64,000 nucleotides of DNA from Limnohabitans sp. TEGF004 (GTDB taxonomy: Bacteria > Pseudomonadota > Gammaproteobacteria > Burkholderiales > Burkholderiaceae_C): contig NZ_AP027056.1 in NCBI RefSeq assembly GCF_027924965.1, forward strand, positions 1,178,001 to 1,242,000, given 5' to 3'. A model generated the notes under the pieces. The model saw only the letters and a list, made by a program, of their open reading frames with translations, was not told where the DNA came from and searched no databases. The position numbers were made by a program, and so were the translations under genes. This document shows, one piece after another, positions 56,447-64,000 of the stretch (its first letter is position 1; the number at the start of each line of letters is the position of its first letter).

Positions 56447-58546
56447 TCAGTTGAAGGTTTTGCCTTCGGCGGCGAGCTCGGCGAGCAAAGGTGCTGGCTT
56501 CCAAAACTCGGCGTCATCGTGGGGGTTGGTGGCAAAGCGCTGCATGGCTTGCACCACGTTAAACAGGCCCAACTCGTCGGCATAGTTCATAGGGCCACCG
56601 CGGAAGATGGGGAAGCCGTAACCGCTGATGTAGACCATGTCGATGTCGCTGGCCTTGCTGGCAATGCCTTCCGCCAAGATGTGGGCAGCTTCGTTCACCA
56701 AAGCAAAGTTCAGGCGTTGCACGATTTCTTCGTCGCTGATCTTGCGCGGTTTGATGCCGAGCGATTCGCGGTGTTTCGCAATCATGGCCTCCACGTCTTT
56801 GTTCGGGATCGCATCGCGTTTGCCTGGCTTGTAGTCGTACCAGCCCGCACCCGTCTTTTGACCAAAGCGGCCTTGTTCGCACAACAGGTCGGCTGTTTTG
56901 CTGTAGCGACGTGTGGGGTTTTCTGCGTATTGGCGTTTGCGGATGGCCCAGCCAATGTCGTTGCCTGCCAAGTCACCCATGCGGAATGGGCCCATGGCCC
57001 AGCCAAATTTCTCAAGGGCACGGTCCACCTGCGCAGGGGTGCAGCCTTCGTCCAGCAAAAAGCCAGCTTGGCGACCGTATTGGTCAATCATGCGGTTGCC
57101 AATGAAGCCATCGCACACGCCTGAGAGCACGGCAATTTTTTTGATTTTCTTGGCCACGTCCATCGCGGTGGCTAGCACGTCTTTGGCGGTGTCTTTGCCA
57201 CGCACCACTTCGAGCAGTTTCATCACGTTGGCGGGGCTGAAGAAGTGCAAGCCCACCACGTCTTGCGGACGCTTGGTGAAGTTGGCGATTTTGTTCAGAT
57301 CCAAGGTCGAGGTGTTGGACGCCAAAATCGCGCCCGGCTTCATCACAGCATCGAGTTGTTTGAACACCGCTTCTTTGACGCCCATGTCTTCAAACACGGC
57401 TTCAATGACGAGGTCGGCATTTTTGATGTCGTCGTAGCTCAGTGTGGTGCTGAGCAGCGCCATGCGCTGGGCTGCTTTGTCTTCTTTGAGTTTGCCTTTT
57501 TTGACGCGGTCTTCGTAGTTTTTCTTGATCGTGGCTACGCCACGGTCCAAGGCTTCTTGCTTGGTTTCAATCATCTTGACTGCAATGCCTGCATTCAAGA
57601 AGTTCATGGCAATGCCGCCGCCCATGGTGCCTGCACCAATGATGGCCACGAGTTTGATGTCACGCACTGGTGTGTCGCTGGGTACATCGGCAATCTTGCT
57701 GGCCGCCCGTTGTGCGCCAAACAAGTGGCGCAAAGCACGGCTCTCAGGCGTCCACATGAGGTTGATGAACTGCTCACGCTCGTACATCATGCCTTCGTCA
57801 AACTTCTTCTTGGTGGCCATTTCCACGGCGTCCACCGCTTTGGGTGGCGCTGGGTAGTTCTTGGCCATGCCTTTGACCATGTTGCGTGCGAACTGAAAGT
57901 ACGCGTCGCCCAGTGGATGCTTGCAAGGCAAGTCACGCACTTTGGGCAGTGGACGCACATCAGCCACTTCACGGGCGTAGGCCAAAGCCTCGTCCATCAG
58001 GCTTTGTGGCGACATGGCCATTTGGTCAAACAGCTTTTGGCCAGGCAACATGCTGAGCATGTCGCTTTTGATGGCTTCGCCGCTCACGATCATGTTCAAC
58101 GCGGGCTCTACGCCCAACGCGCGTGGCAAACGTTGTGTGCCGCCTGCGCCAGGAATCAAGCCGAGCTTTACTTCGGGCATGCTGATGCTGGTGCCCGGTG
58201 CGCAAATGCGGTAATGGCAACCCAGAGCCAGCTCTAAGCCACCGCCCATCACCACGGTGTGCATGGCGGCCACCACGGGCTTGCTGCAGTTTTCTACGCA
58301 AGCAATCACGCTCAACAAATTGGGCTCTTGGAAGGCTTTGGGTGAGCCAAATTCACGCACATCTGCACCACCCGAAAAGGCTTTGCCGTGGCCGGTGATG
58401 ACCACCGCTTTCACCGCGGCATCAGCTTGCGCTTGCGCAATGCCTGCCACAACGGCGCGGCGGGTCTCGAGCCCCATGCCGTTGACTGGCGGGTTGTTCA
58501 AAGTGATCACAGCAACATCGCCGTGTACTTGGTAGTCTGCACTCAT
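56447..58546 (-). CDS. fadB: FadB-like bifunctional enoyl-CoA hydratase / 3-hydroxyacyl-CoA dehydrogenase
   Basis: I start at ATG 58544-58546, because AAGGAA lies six bases upstream; the longer open frame is spurious. The 699-residue protein has an enoyl-CoA hydratase/isomerase domain (about 1-190) with both catalytic glutamates in MGGGLELALGC and MPEVKLGL, then an NAD-binding 3-hydroxyacyl-CoA dehydrogenase domain starting IIGAGTMGGGIAMNF near residue 300 and two C-terminal helical domains. It is shorter than E. coli FadB (729) but has the same order. It carries out steps two and three of beta-oxidation in the same operon as thiolase and ligase. Confidence 0.94.
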   Translation of the reverse strand: MSADYQVHGDVAVITLNNPPVNGMGLETRRAVVAGIAQAQADAAVKAVVITGHGKAFSGGADVREFGSPKAFQEPNLLSVIACVENCSKPVVAAMHTVVMGGGLELALGCHYRICAPGTSISMPEVKLGLIPGAGGTQRLPRALGVEPALNMIVSGEAIKSDMLSMLPGQKLFDQMAMSPQSLMDEALAYAREVADVRPLPKVRDLPCKHPLGDAYFQFARNMVKGMAKNYPAPPKAVDAVEMATKKKFDEGMMYEREQFINLMWTPESRALRHLFGAQRAASKIADVPSDTPVRDIKLVAIIGAGTMGGGIAMNFLNAGIAVKMIETKQEALDRGVATIKKNYEDRVKKGKLKEDKAAQRMALLSTTLSYDDIKNADLVIEAVFEDMGVKEAVFKQLDAVMKPGAILASNTSTLDLNKIANFTKRPQDVVGLHFFSPANVMKLLEVVRGKDTAKDVLATAMDVAKKIKKIAVLSGVCDGFIGNRMIDQYGRQAGFLLDEGCTPAQVDRALEKFGWAMGPFRMGDLAGNDIGWAIRKRQYAENPTRRYSKTADLLCEQGRFGQKTGAGWYDYKPGKRDAIPNKDVEAMIAKHRESLGIKPRKISDEEIVQRLNFALVNEAAHILAEGIASKASDIDMVYISGYGFPIFRGGPMNYADELGLFNVVQAMQRFATNPHDDAEFWKPAPLLAELAAEGKTFN

Positions 58547-58577
58547 TGCATTTCCTTCATTAAACGAATTGGTCGGG

Positions 58578-60218
58578 TTAAACGGTGGGCAGCTTGTAGT
58601 CTTTGAGCAGCTCGCGTAATTTGGTTTTGAGCATCTTGCCCGTGGCCCCAATCGGGATGGCATCGACAAACACCACGTCGTCTGGGATTTGCCACTTGGC
58701 AGTCTTGCCCTCGTAGAAAGCCAGCAGTTCTTCACGGCTCACTTGTGCGTCGGGCTTTTTCACCACGGCCACGATGGGGCGCTCGTCCCACTTAGGATGC
58801 GCCACGCCAATGCAAGCGGCCATGGCCACAGCGGGGTGAGCCACGGCAATGTTTTCAATGTCGATGGAGCTGATCCATTCGCCGCCCGACTTGATGACGT
58901 CTTTGCTGCGGTCGGTGATTTGCATGAAACCATCGGCGTCGATGGTGGCCACGTCGCCTGTGGGGAACCAGTCTTGCCCGTCTTTGTCTTTCACCAGCGG
59001 GTTGCCTTCGCCTTTGTAGTAGTTGGCTACCACCCAAGGGCCGCGCACCAACAAGTCGCCATAGGCTTTGCCGTCGTGAGGTTGCTCGTCGCCAGCGTCA
59101 TTGACGATCTTCATGTCGACGCCGTAAATCGCACGGCCTTGCTTCATCAGCAATTTCATTTGCTCTTCTTTGGGCAACTTAAGGTGCTTATTCTTCAGTG
59201 TGCACAAAGTGCCCAAGGGGCTGAGCTCGGTCATGCCCCAAGCGTGCAACACCTCTACGCCGTAGTCGTCGCGGAAGGCATCAATCATGGCGGGTGGGCA
59301 AGCCGAGCCACCAATGACGGTGCGCTTCAAGGTAGAGAACTTCAAGCCATGGGGCTTCATGTGCCCGAGCAACATTTGCCACACCGTGGGCACGCCAGCG
59401 GCGTAGGTGACGCCTTCGTTCTCAATCATTTCGTAAACCGATTTGCCGTCCATGCCGGGGCCTGGAAACACCAGCTTGGCACCGGTGAGCGCTGCGCTGT
59501 AGGGGATGCCCCAAGCATTGACGTGGAACATAGGCACCACTGGAAGGATGGCATCACGCGCAGAGATGCACATCACATCGGGCAAAGCTGCTGCGTAGGC
59601 GTGCAAGGTGGTGGAGCGGTGGCTGTACAGCGCTGCCTTGGGGTTGCCCGTGGTGCCGCTGGTGTAGCACATGCTTGATGCCGTGTTCTCGTCAAACACC
59701 GGCCATTGGTAGCTGGTGCTTTGAGTGCCCATCCAAGCTTCGTAACTGATGAGGTTAGGAATGCCCGTGTCTGCTGGCAGTTTGTCCGCATCGCACATCG
59801 CCACCCAATGTTTGACTGATGTGCACTTGCTGTGCACGGCTTGAACGATGGGCAAAAAGGTCATGTCAAAACACAGCACTTGGTCTTCAGCGTGGTTGAC
59901 GATCCACGCAATTTGCTCTGGGTGCAGGCGTGGGTTGATGGTGTGTAACACGCGGCCTGAACCGCTGACACCAAAGTAAAGCTCAAGGTGGCGGTAGCCG
60001 TTCCAAGCGATGGTGGCCACGCGGTCGCTGAAACCCAGTTTCATACCGTCGAGTGCATTGGCCACTTGGCGCGAGCGGCGCGCCACATCAGACCAGGTGT
60101 AGCGATGAATATCGCCCTCGACGCGGCGTGACACCACCTCACCATCGCCATGGTGTTTGTCTGCAAACTCAATCAGGCTTGAGATGAGCAGCGGTTGGTT
60201 TTGCATCAGTCCTAGCAT
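58578..60218 (-). CDS. Fatty-acyl-CoA ligase (AMP-forming)
   Basis: The 546-residue enzyme has the AMP-binding motif [18 protein letters not shown], the GMTELSPLG motif and the C-terminal [17 protein letters not shown] with the conserved lysine. It activates medium- or long-chain fatty acids to CoA esters with ATP. AAGGAG lies six bases before ATG 60218. It heads the beta-oxidation operon (ligase, FadB-like, thiolase, thioesterase); an acyl-CoA dehydrogenase is not present nearby. Confidence 0.94.
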   Translation of the reverse strand: MLGLMQNQPLLISSLIEFADKHHGDGEVVSRRVEGDIHRYTWSDVARRSRQVANALDGMKLGFSDRVATIAWNGYRHLELYFGVSGSGRVLHTINPRLHPEQIAWIVNHAEDQVLCFDMTFLPIVQAVHSKCTSVKHWVAMCDADKLPADTGIPNLISYEAWMGTQSTSYQWPVFDENTASSMCYTSGTTGNPKAALYSHRSTTLHAYAAALPDVMCISARDAILPVVPMFHVNAWGIPYSAALTGAKLVFPGPGMDGKSVYEMIENEGVTYAAGVPTVWQMLLGHMKPHGLKFSTLKRTVIGGSACPPAMIDAFRDDYGVEVLHAWGMTELSPLGTLCTLKNKHLKLPKEEQMKLLMKQGRAIYGVDMKIVNDAGDEQPHDGKAYGDLLVRGPWVVANYYKGEGNPLVKDKDGQDWFPTGDVATIDADGFMQITDRSKDVIKSGGEWISSIDIENIAVAHPAVAMAACIGVAHPKWDERPIVAVVKKPDAQVSREELLAFYEGKTAKWQIPDDVVFVDAIPIGATGKMLKTKLRELLKDYKLPTV

Positions 60219-60243
60219 GGTGTCTCCTTGTTTTTACTTTTCC

Positions 60244-60255
60244 GCACGATCGTGC
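60244..60255. promoter_or_regulatory. Perfect palindrome ahead of the acyl-CoA ligase operon
   Basis: GCACGATCGTGC is a 12-base perfect palindrome without a spacer, located 26 bases upstream of the ligase start in the 116-base divergent gap with selO. Such sites suit TetR-type dimers, which commonly regulate fatty-acid degradation. No regulator gene is adjacent. It could also be a chance palindrome. Confidence 0.45.
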
Positions 60256-60334
60256 TTTTTTCTGTATTGTGCCAAGTCTTTGTGTATTTTTCGGGAAAGC
60301 CCACAAAAAACCAGCCTATGGATAACCCGAGACA

Positions 60335-61846
60335 ATGCAGGCCATGTTTCACCACCCTGACCTTCCGATTGCCGATCTACCTTGGATGCGTGCGTCTGGG
60401 TCTGGGTTTGCTTCATTGGGCGAAGCCTTCGCGACGCCAACCAATCCAACACCGTTGCCTGCAGCCCATTGGGTTGGTTGCAACGAGGCATTGCGCAATG
60501 AACTGGCCTTGCCAGATGACTTGTGGCAGCAGCAAGAAGCGTTAGAGCTGTTCACGGGCAACCGACTAGTCGCCAACCAGCCCACCTACGCCAGCGTCTA
60601 CAGCGGCCACCAGTTTGGCCAATGGGCTGGTCAGCTGGGCGATGGACGTGCCTTGAATCTTGGCTCTGTGCAAACGCCCAGTGGCCTGCAAGAGCTTCAG
60701 CTCAAAGGCGCAGGCCCCACGCCCTACTCTCGCCGTGGCGATGGCCGGGCGGTGTTGAGGTCGAGCATTCGTGAGTTTTTGGCAAGCGAAGCCATGCATG
60801 GCTTGGGTATTCCCACCACGCGGGCTTTGTGCGTGACCGGCTCACCCGCCCATGTGCGACGTGAAGAAGTAGAAACCGCCGCCGTCGTGACACGCGTAGC
60901 ACCTAGCTTTGTGCGCTTTGGGCACTTCGAGCATTTCGCTTCCAACGGCCAAATCGAAGAACTGCGCGCCTTGGCCGACCATTTGGTGACAGCACACTTC
61001 CCCGCGCTACAAGACAAACAAGGCGCTGAGCGCTATGTGGCCTTGCTACACGAAGTCACCCAGCGCACCGCCGTCCTGATGGCTCAATGGCAAGCCGTTG
61101 GCTTTTGCCACGGTGTGATGAACACCGACAACATGAGCATCCTCGGCCTAACGCTCGACTACGGCCCGTTCCAATACTTAGACGGTTTTGACGCCAACCA
61201 CATTTGCAACCACTCTGACCATCAAGGTCGCTATGCCTACGCACGTCAGCCGCAAATTGCTTACTGGAATTTGTTCTGCCTAGGTCAAGCCCTGATGCCG
61301 TTGATTGACGAACAAGCTCCCGCCTTGGCTGCACTGGAAAGCTACAAACAAGCCTTTCCCGAAGCGATGGACCAGCGCATGCGCAACAAGCTGGGCCTGA
61401 GCGGCGCACACGAGGGCGACCGCGCCTTGGTGGAAGACTTGCTGCAAGCCCTGCAACAAGACCGCGTGGACTACACCGTGTTTTGGCGCAGGCTCAGCAT
61501 TGCGGTACTCGAATCAGCCCACAACACCCATGCGTTTGAACCTGTGCGTGACATCTTTCTGCACCGCGAAGTGTTTGATGCTTGGTGCGCTCGCTACCTA
61601 GAGCGCTTAGGCGCGGCCAACCGCCAAGCCACAGGCGACGCCATGCTGCGCACCAACCCCAAATACATTTTGCGCAACCACTTGGGCGAGCTGGCCATTC
61701 GACAAGCCAAGGCAGGCAACTTTGCGATGGTGCAAGACCTGCTGCAAGTGCTACACGCCCCCTTTGACGAACACCCCACCTACGAAGCTTGGGCTGGCCT
61801 TGCGCCAGAATGGGCTTCATCCATCGAAATCAGCTGCTCCTCATGA
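60335..61846 (+). CDS. selO: Protein adenylyltransferase SelO
   Basis: The 503-residue pseudokinase-fold enzyme of the SelO/YdiU family transfers AMP to protein hydroxyl groups and is linked to redox homeostasis. Recognisable segments are [52 protein letters not shown] with metal-binding residues, and DYGPFQYLD. The selenocysteine near the C-terminus of eukaryotic SelO has no clear equivalent here; the protein ends ISCSS. The start may be ATG 60335 or 60344. Its stop overlaps the msrB start as ATGA, which supports a shared oxidative-stress role. Confidence 0.92.
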   Translation: MQAMFHHPDLPIADLPWMRASGSGFASLGEAFATPTNPTPLPAAHWVGCNEALRNELALPDDLWQQQEALELFTGNRLVANQPTYASVYSGHQFGQWAGQLGDGRALNLGSVQTPSGLQELQLKGAGPTPYSRRGDGRAVLRSSIREFLASEAMHGLGIPTTRALCVTGSPAHVRREEVETAAVVTRVAPSFVRFGHFEHFASNGQIEELRALADHLVTAHFPALQDKQGAERYVALLHEVTQRTAVLMAQWQAVGFCHGVMNTDNMSILGLTLDYGPFQYLDGFDANHICNHSDHQGRYAYARQPQIAYWNLFCLGQALMPLIDEQAPALAALESYKQAFPEAMDQRMRNKLGLSGAHEGDRALVEDLLQALQQDRVDYTVFWRRLSIAVLESAHNTHAFEPVRDIFLHREVFDAWCARYLERLGAANRQATGDAMLRTNPKYILRNHLGELAIRQAKAGNFAMVQDLLQVLHAPFDEHPTYEAWAGLAPEWASSIEISCSS

Positions 61847-62250
61847 CCCTCCAAAAAACCGAACAAGAATGGCGCGACCTGCTGGCCGCCAAAAACGCAG
61901 AACCTGTGGCCTTTGAGGTCACACGCAAAGCCGCCACCGAGCGTCCGTTCACCGGCAAATACGAAGACCATTGGGCCCCAGGCAGCTACCACTGCATGTG
62001 TTGTGACGCCAAACTGTTCGATGCGTCGACCAAGTTTGACGCAGGCTGCGGCTGGCCCAGCTTTCACACCGCGGCCAGCGAAGAAGCGATTGCCGAGCAC
62101 CGCGACACCAGCCACGGCATGGTGCGTGTGGAAACCGTGTGTAGCCAATGCGGTGCGCACTTGGGCCATGTGTTCAACGACGGCCCTGCCCCCACCGGTT
62201 TGCGCTATTGCATGAACTCGGCTTCGTTAGACTTCGTGCCTAACAAATAA
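61843..62250 (+). CDS. msrB: Peptide-methionine (R)-S-oxide reductase MsrB
   Basis: Reduces methionine-R-sulfoxide. From ATG 61843 the product has 135 residues. Zinc ligands are Cys51/Cys54 and Cys100/Cys103; the substrate motif GCGWPSF is at 69-75, and the catalytic cysteine is Cys123 in RYCMN, where many homologues have RYCIN. A resolving cysteine may be Cys69. The start overlaps the selO stop; the upstream-extended frame is inside selO and is rejected. It is followed by yciB after seven bases. Confidence 0.95.
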   Translation: MTLQKTEQEWRDLLAAKNAEPVAFEVTRKAATERPFTGKYEDHWAPGSYHCMCCDAKLFDASTKFDAGCGWPSFHTAASEEAIAEHRDTSHGMVRVETVCSQCGAHLGHVFNDGPAPTGLRYCMNSASLDFVPNK

Positions 62251-62257
62251 AGCGTTT

Positions 62258-62803
62258 ATGAAATTATTGCTCGACTTCTTCCCCATCCTTTTGTTTTTTG
62301 GCACCTTCAAAGCGTGGGGCATCATGGCCGCCACGGCTGTGGCCATTGCCGCTACCTTGGTTCAAATTGGCTATTTGCGTTACAAAAATGGTTTTGTAGA
62401 ACCTATGCAATGGGTCAGCCTTGGCGTCATCGTGGTGTTTGGCGGCGCCACGCTGCTCACCCAAGACGAGACCTTCATCAAGTGGAAACCCACCGTCTTG
62501 TACTGGCTCATGGGCAGTGCTTTGTGGGTCGGTCACTTTGTGTTCAAGCGCAATTTCATCCAGCAACTCATGGGTGCTCAGGTGGCGTTGCCTGCACACG
62601 CTTGGGGCGTGTTGTTGCACAGCTGGGCCTGCTTCTTTGCAGTCATGGGCTGCATCAACATTTGGGTGGCCAACCACTTTGACACCGACACGTGGGTGAG
62701 TTTCAAACTCTTTGGCGGTTTGGGCTTGATGTTGGTGTTTGTCGTGGCTCAAGGCGTCTACATGAGTCGCTTCATCAAAGAGCAGCCTGAGGACTCAGCG
62801 TGA
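62258..62803 (+). CDS. yciB: Inner membrane-spanning protein YciB (IspZ)
   Basis: The 181-residue protein has five to six predicted helices and the family opening MKLLLDFFPILLFFGTFKAWG. YciB is involved in envelope integrity and septation; its biochemical role is not settled. The order msrB-yciB-bolA-ppiC is often conserved in Burkholderiales. The bolA GTG start overlaps its stop. Confidence 0.93.
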   Translation: MKLLLDFFPILLFFGTFKAWGIMAATAVAIAATLVQIGYLRYKNGFVEPMQWVSLGVIVVFGGATLLTQDETFIKWKPTVLYWLMGSALWVGHFVFKRNFIQQLMGAQVALPAHAWGVLLHSWACFFAVMGCINIWVANHFDTDTWVSFKLFGGLGLMLVFVVAQGVYMSRFIKEQPEDSA

Positions 62804-63069
62804 ACATCACCGCACAAGCCCTGACACAGCGATTACAAGAACGCCTAAACCCCGCTTTTGTTGAAGTTTTAGACGAAAGTGCGGCGCACGCAGGCCATGT
62901 GGGGGCCAACGACAGCGGGTTTGGCACACACTTTCGCGTACGCATTCAAAGTGACATTTTTACAGGGCAATCGCGGGTTTCACGCCACCGCCTTGTGTAT
63001 GATGCGTTGCAAGAATATATCGATCAGGGCTTGCATGCCTTGGCCATTGAAGTCATAGAAAACCCCTGA
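62800..63069 (+). CDS. bolA: BolA-family protein
   Basis: The 89-residue protein has the BolA fold: LQERLNPAFVEVLDESAAHAGH, FGTHFRVRIQSDIFTGQSRVSRHRLVYDAL, and the conserved histidine in HRLVYDAL. BolA proteins bind monothiol glutaredoxins with a shared iron-sulfur cluster and affect cell shape or transcription. It starts at GTG 62800, overlapping yciB as GTGA. A glutaredoxin partner gene is not in the window. Confidence 0.92.
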   Translation: MNITAQALTQRLQERLNPAFVEVLDESAAHAGHVGANDSGFGTHFRVRIQSDIFTGQSRVSRHRLVYDALQEYIDQGLHALAIEVIENP

Positions 63070-63077
63070 GACCTGAC

Positions 63078-63860
63078 ATGAAAAAGCAAATGATTTGGAC
63101 CGCCGTTGCAGCCGCTGCGTTCGCAGCTTTGAGCATGGGCGCTAACGCGCAAAACATCGCCATCGTCAACGGCAAGGCTGTGCCGACCGCCCGTGCTGAA
63201 GCATTGGCTCAGCAAGTGGCGCGCTCTGGCCGCCCGATCACCCCTGAGGTGGAAGCCCAAATCAAAGAAGAAGTCATCGCTCGCGAAATCTTCATGCAAG
63301 AAGCACAAAAGCGCGGCTTAGATGCAACTGAAGAATACAAATCTCAAATCGAGTTGGCCCGTCAAACTATTTTGATTCGCGAGTTGTTTGCTGAATTCCA
63401 AAAGACTTCTGCGGTCACAGACGCAGATGTGCAAGCCGAATACGACAAGTTCGTGGCTGCCAACGGCGGCAAAGAGTACCGTGCTCGTCACATCTTGGTG
63501 GAAACACAAGCCCAAGCAGAAGCCATCCTCGCCAGCCTGAAAAAGAATGGTAAGTTTGAAGACATCGCCAAAAAGCAATCCAAAGACCCAGGTTCAGGCG
63601 CCAACGGTGGTGACCTCGATTGGGCTGCTCCTGGCAACTACGTCAAAGAATTCTCTGACGCCATGGTGGCTTTGAACAAAGGCCAAGTGTCTGCCCCCGT
63701 GCAAAGCCAGTTTGGTTTCCACATCATCCGTTTGGACGATGTGCGCGAAGCCCAGTTGCCTAAGCTCGAAGATGTGAAGCCACAAATCGTCCAACAAATG
63801 ACACAACAACGCATGGCCGCTTTCCAACAAGAACTGCGCGCCAAAGCTAAGGTCGAGTAA
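63078..63860 (+). CDS. Periplasmic parvulin-type peptidyl-prolyl isomerase
   Basis: The 260-residue protein has a signal peptide (MKKQMIWTAVAAAAFAALSMGANA), an N-terminal helical chaperone region (about 25-135) and a PpiC/parvulin domain with YRARHILVETQAQAEAIL, GGDLDWAAPGNYVKEF and SQFGFHIIRLDD. It resembles PrsA/Cbf2-type folding helpers more than SurA, because it has one parvulin domain only. It assists maturation of exported proteins. A terminator follows. Confidence 0.92.
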   Translation: MKKQMIWTAVAAAAFAALSMGANAQNIAIVNGKAVPTARAEALAQQVARSGRPITPEVEAQIKEEVIAREIFMQEAQKRGLDATEEYKSQIELARQTILIRELFAEFQKTSAVTDADVQAEYDKFVAANGGKEYRARHILVETQAQAEAILASLKKNGKFEDIAKKQSKDPGSGANGGDLDWAAPGNYVKEFSDAMVALNKGQVSAPVQSQFGFHIIRLDDVREAQLPKLEDVKPQIVQQMTQQRMAAFQQELRAKAKVE

Positions 63861-63883
63861 TCTCGCCTTTGCCCCATGCACAC

Positions 63884-63909
63884 AGCGGCCTTCGGGCCGC
63901 TTTTGTTTT
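63884..63909 (+). terminator. Rho-independent terminator after the ppiC-type gene
   Basis: AGCGGCC and GGCCGCT form a seven-base stem with a TTCG tetraloop, followed by TTTGTTTT. It ends the selO-msrB-yciB-bolA-isomerase transcript. Confidence 0.88.
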
Positions 63910-63927
63910 ATCTAGATAATTAACGCC

Positions 63928-64000
63928 ATGTCTTTGCTCAACCACCAACTTGAACTGCTTGCCCCCGCCCGTGATGCCGACATCGGTATTGCCGCCATTC
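63928..64000 (+). CDS. U32-family peptidase-like protein, N-terminal fragment
   Basis: The first 24 codons read MSLLNHQLELLAPARDADIGIAAI up to the window edge. The LELLAPARDADIG opening is typical of U32 'collagenase-like' proteins (YegQ/TrhP and relatives), which in proteobacteria take part in tRNA or rRNA hydroxylation. Only the start is visible, so the subgroup cannot be decided. Confidence 0.7.
   Translation, partial: MSLLNHQLELLAPARDADIGIAAI

Noticed and set aside
57245..58237. Open frame of 330 codons opposite the FadB-like gene
   Set aside because: Antisense shadow with no ribosome site and no family motifs.

Overview
The window reads as a chromosomal segment of a betaproteobacterium of the order Burkholderiales, most likely a freshwater Comamonadaceae relative (Limnohabitans-like). 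This placement is inference from gene content: an Entner-Doudoroff operon under a HexR-type regulator, a second infA-type gene with a C-terminal tail, a TadA with a hydrolase-like tail, an orphan DUF6352-like protein, a rhizobial/burkholderial-type glycerol ABC importer, and uniform codon use. I saw no rRNA, tRNA, insertion sequence, CRISPR array or prophage, so it looks like ordinary chromosome with a few decaying genes.

Region 1 (1-7410, minus strand): hexR-zwf-pgl-edd-eda-pgi-glk, tightly packed and partly overlapping, encodes glucose phosphorylation, phosphoglucose isomerisation and the whole Entner-Doudoroff route. Region 2 (7429-13026): a divergent fructose-type sugar module, with a ROK regulator and a FucU-type mutarotase on the minus strand and a periplasmic binding protein, permease, ATPase and PfkB-type kinase on the plus strand (frcBCA-frcK pattern). 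Imported fructose would become fructose-6-phosphate, which Pgi would feed into the neighbouring Entner-Doudoroff operon.

Region 3 (13100-18728): murI, a YgiQ-type radical SAM protein, smpB divergent from ratA-ratB, and a DUF6352-like protein. Region 4 (18727-24726, minus): a czcCBA-type metal efflux operon ending with a PII-like protein and a clear terminator. Region 5 (24820-31911, plus): guaB, guaA, an NTF2-like protein, an infA paralogue, a PaiB-like protein, tadA with a degenerate hydrolase tail, a broken methyltransferase gene, and an LD-carboxypeptidase.

Region 6 (31958-38435): on the minus strand mltG-tmk-holB-tatD-ankyrin protein, divergent from ygfZ; then an outer-membrane barrel protein and a GNAT acetyltransferase. 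Region 7 (38445-48538): glycerol metabolism. The minus strand carries glpS-T-P-Q-DUF2160-glpV (ABC importer) and glpD; the plus strand carries glpR and a glpK interrupted by one in-frame TAA.

Region 8 (48550-64000): an HSL-type hydrolase, an iron-dependent alcohol dehydrogenase, a TfoX-N protein and a patatin; tex; a strongly structured 190-bp intergenic element; a beta-oxidation operon (acyl-CoA ligase, FadB-like, thiolase, thioesterase); then selO-msrB-yciB-bolA-ppiC and the first codons of a U32 peptidase. No stretch longer than 300 bases lacks a gene; the longest non-coding gap is 54536-54808, described as its own feature.

The most noteworthy observations are the premature stop in glpK, the complementary loss of ABC motifs in GlpS and GlpT, the TadA-hydrolase relic beside a methyltransferase pseudogene, the structured element at 54602-54790, and the paired inverted repeats in the fucU/frcB control region.
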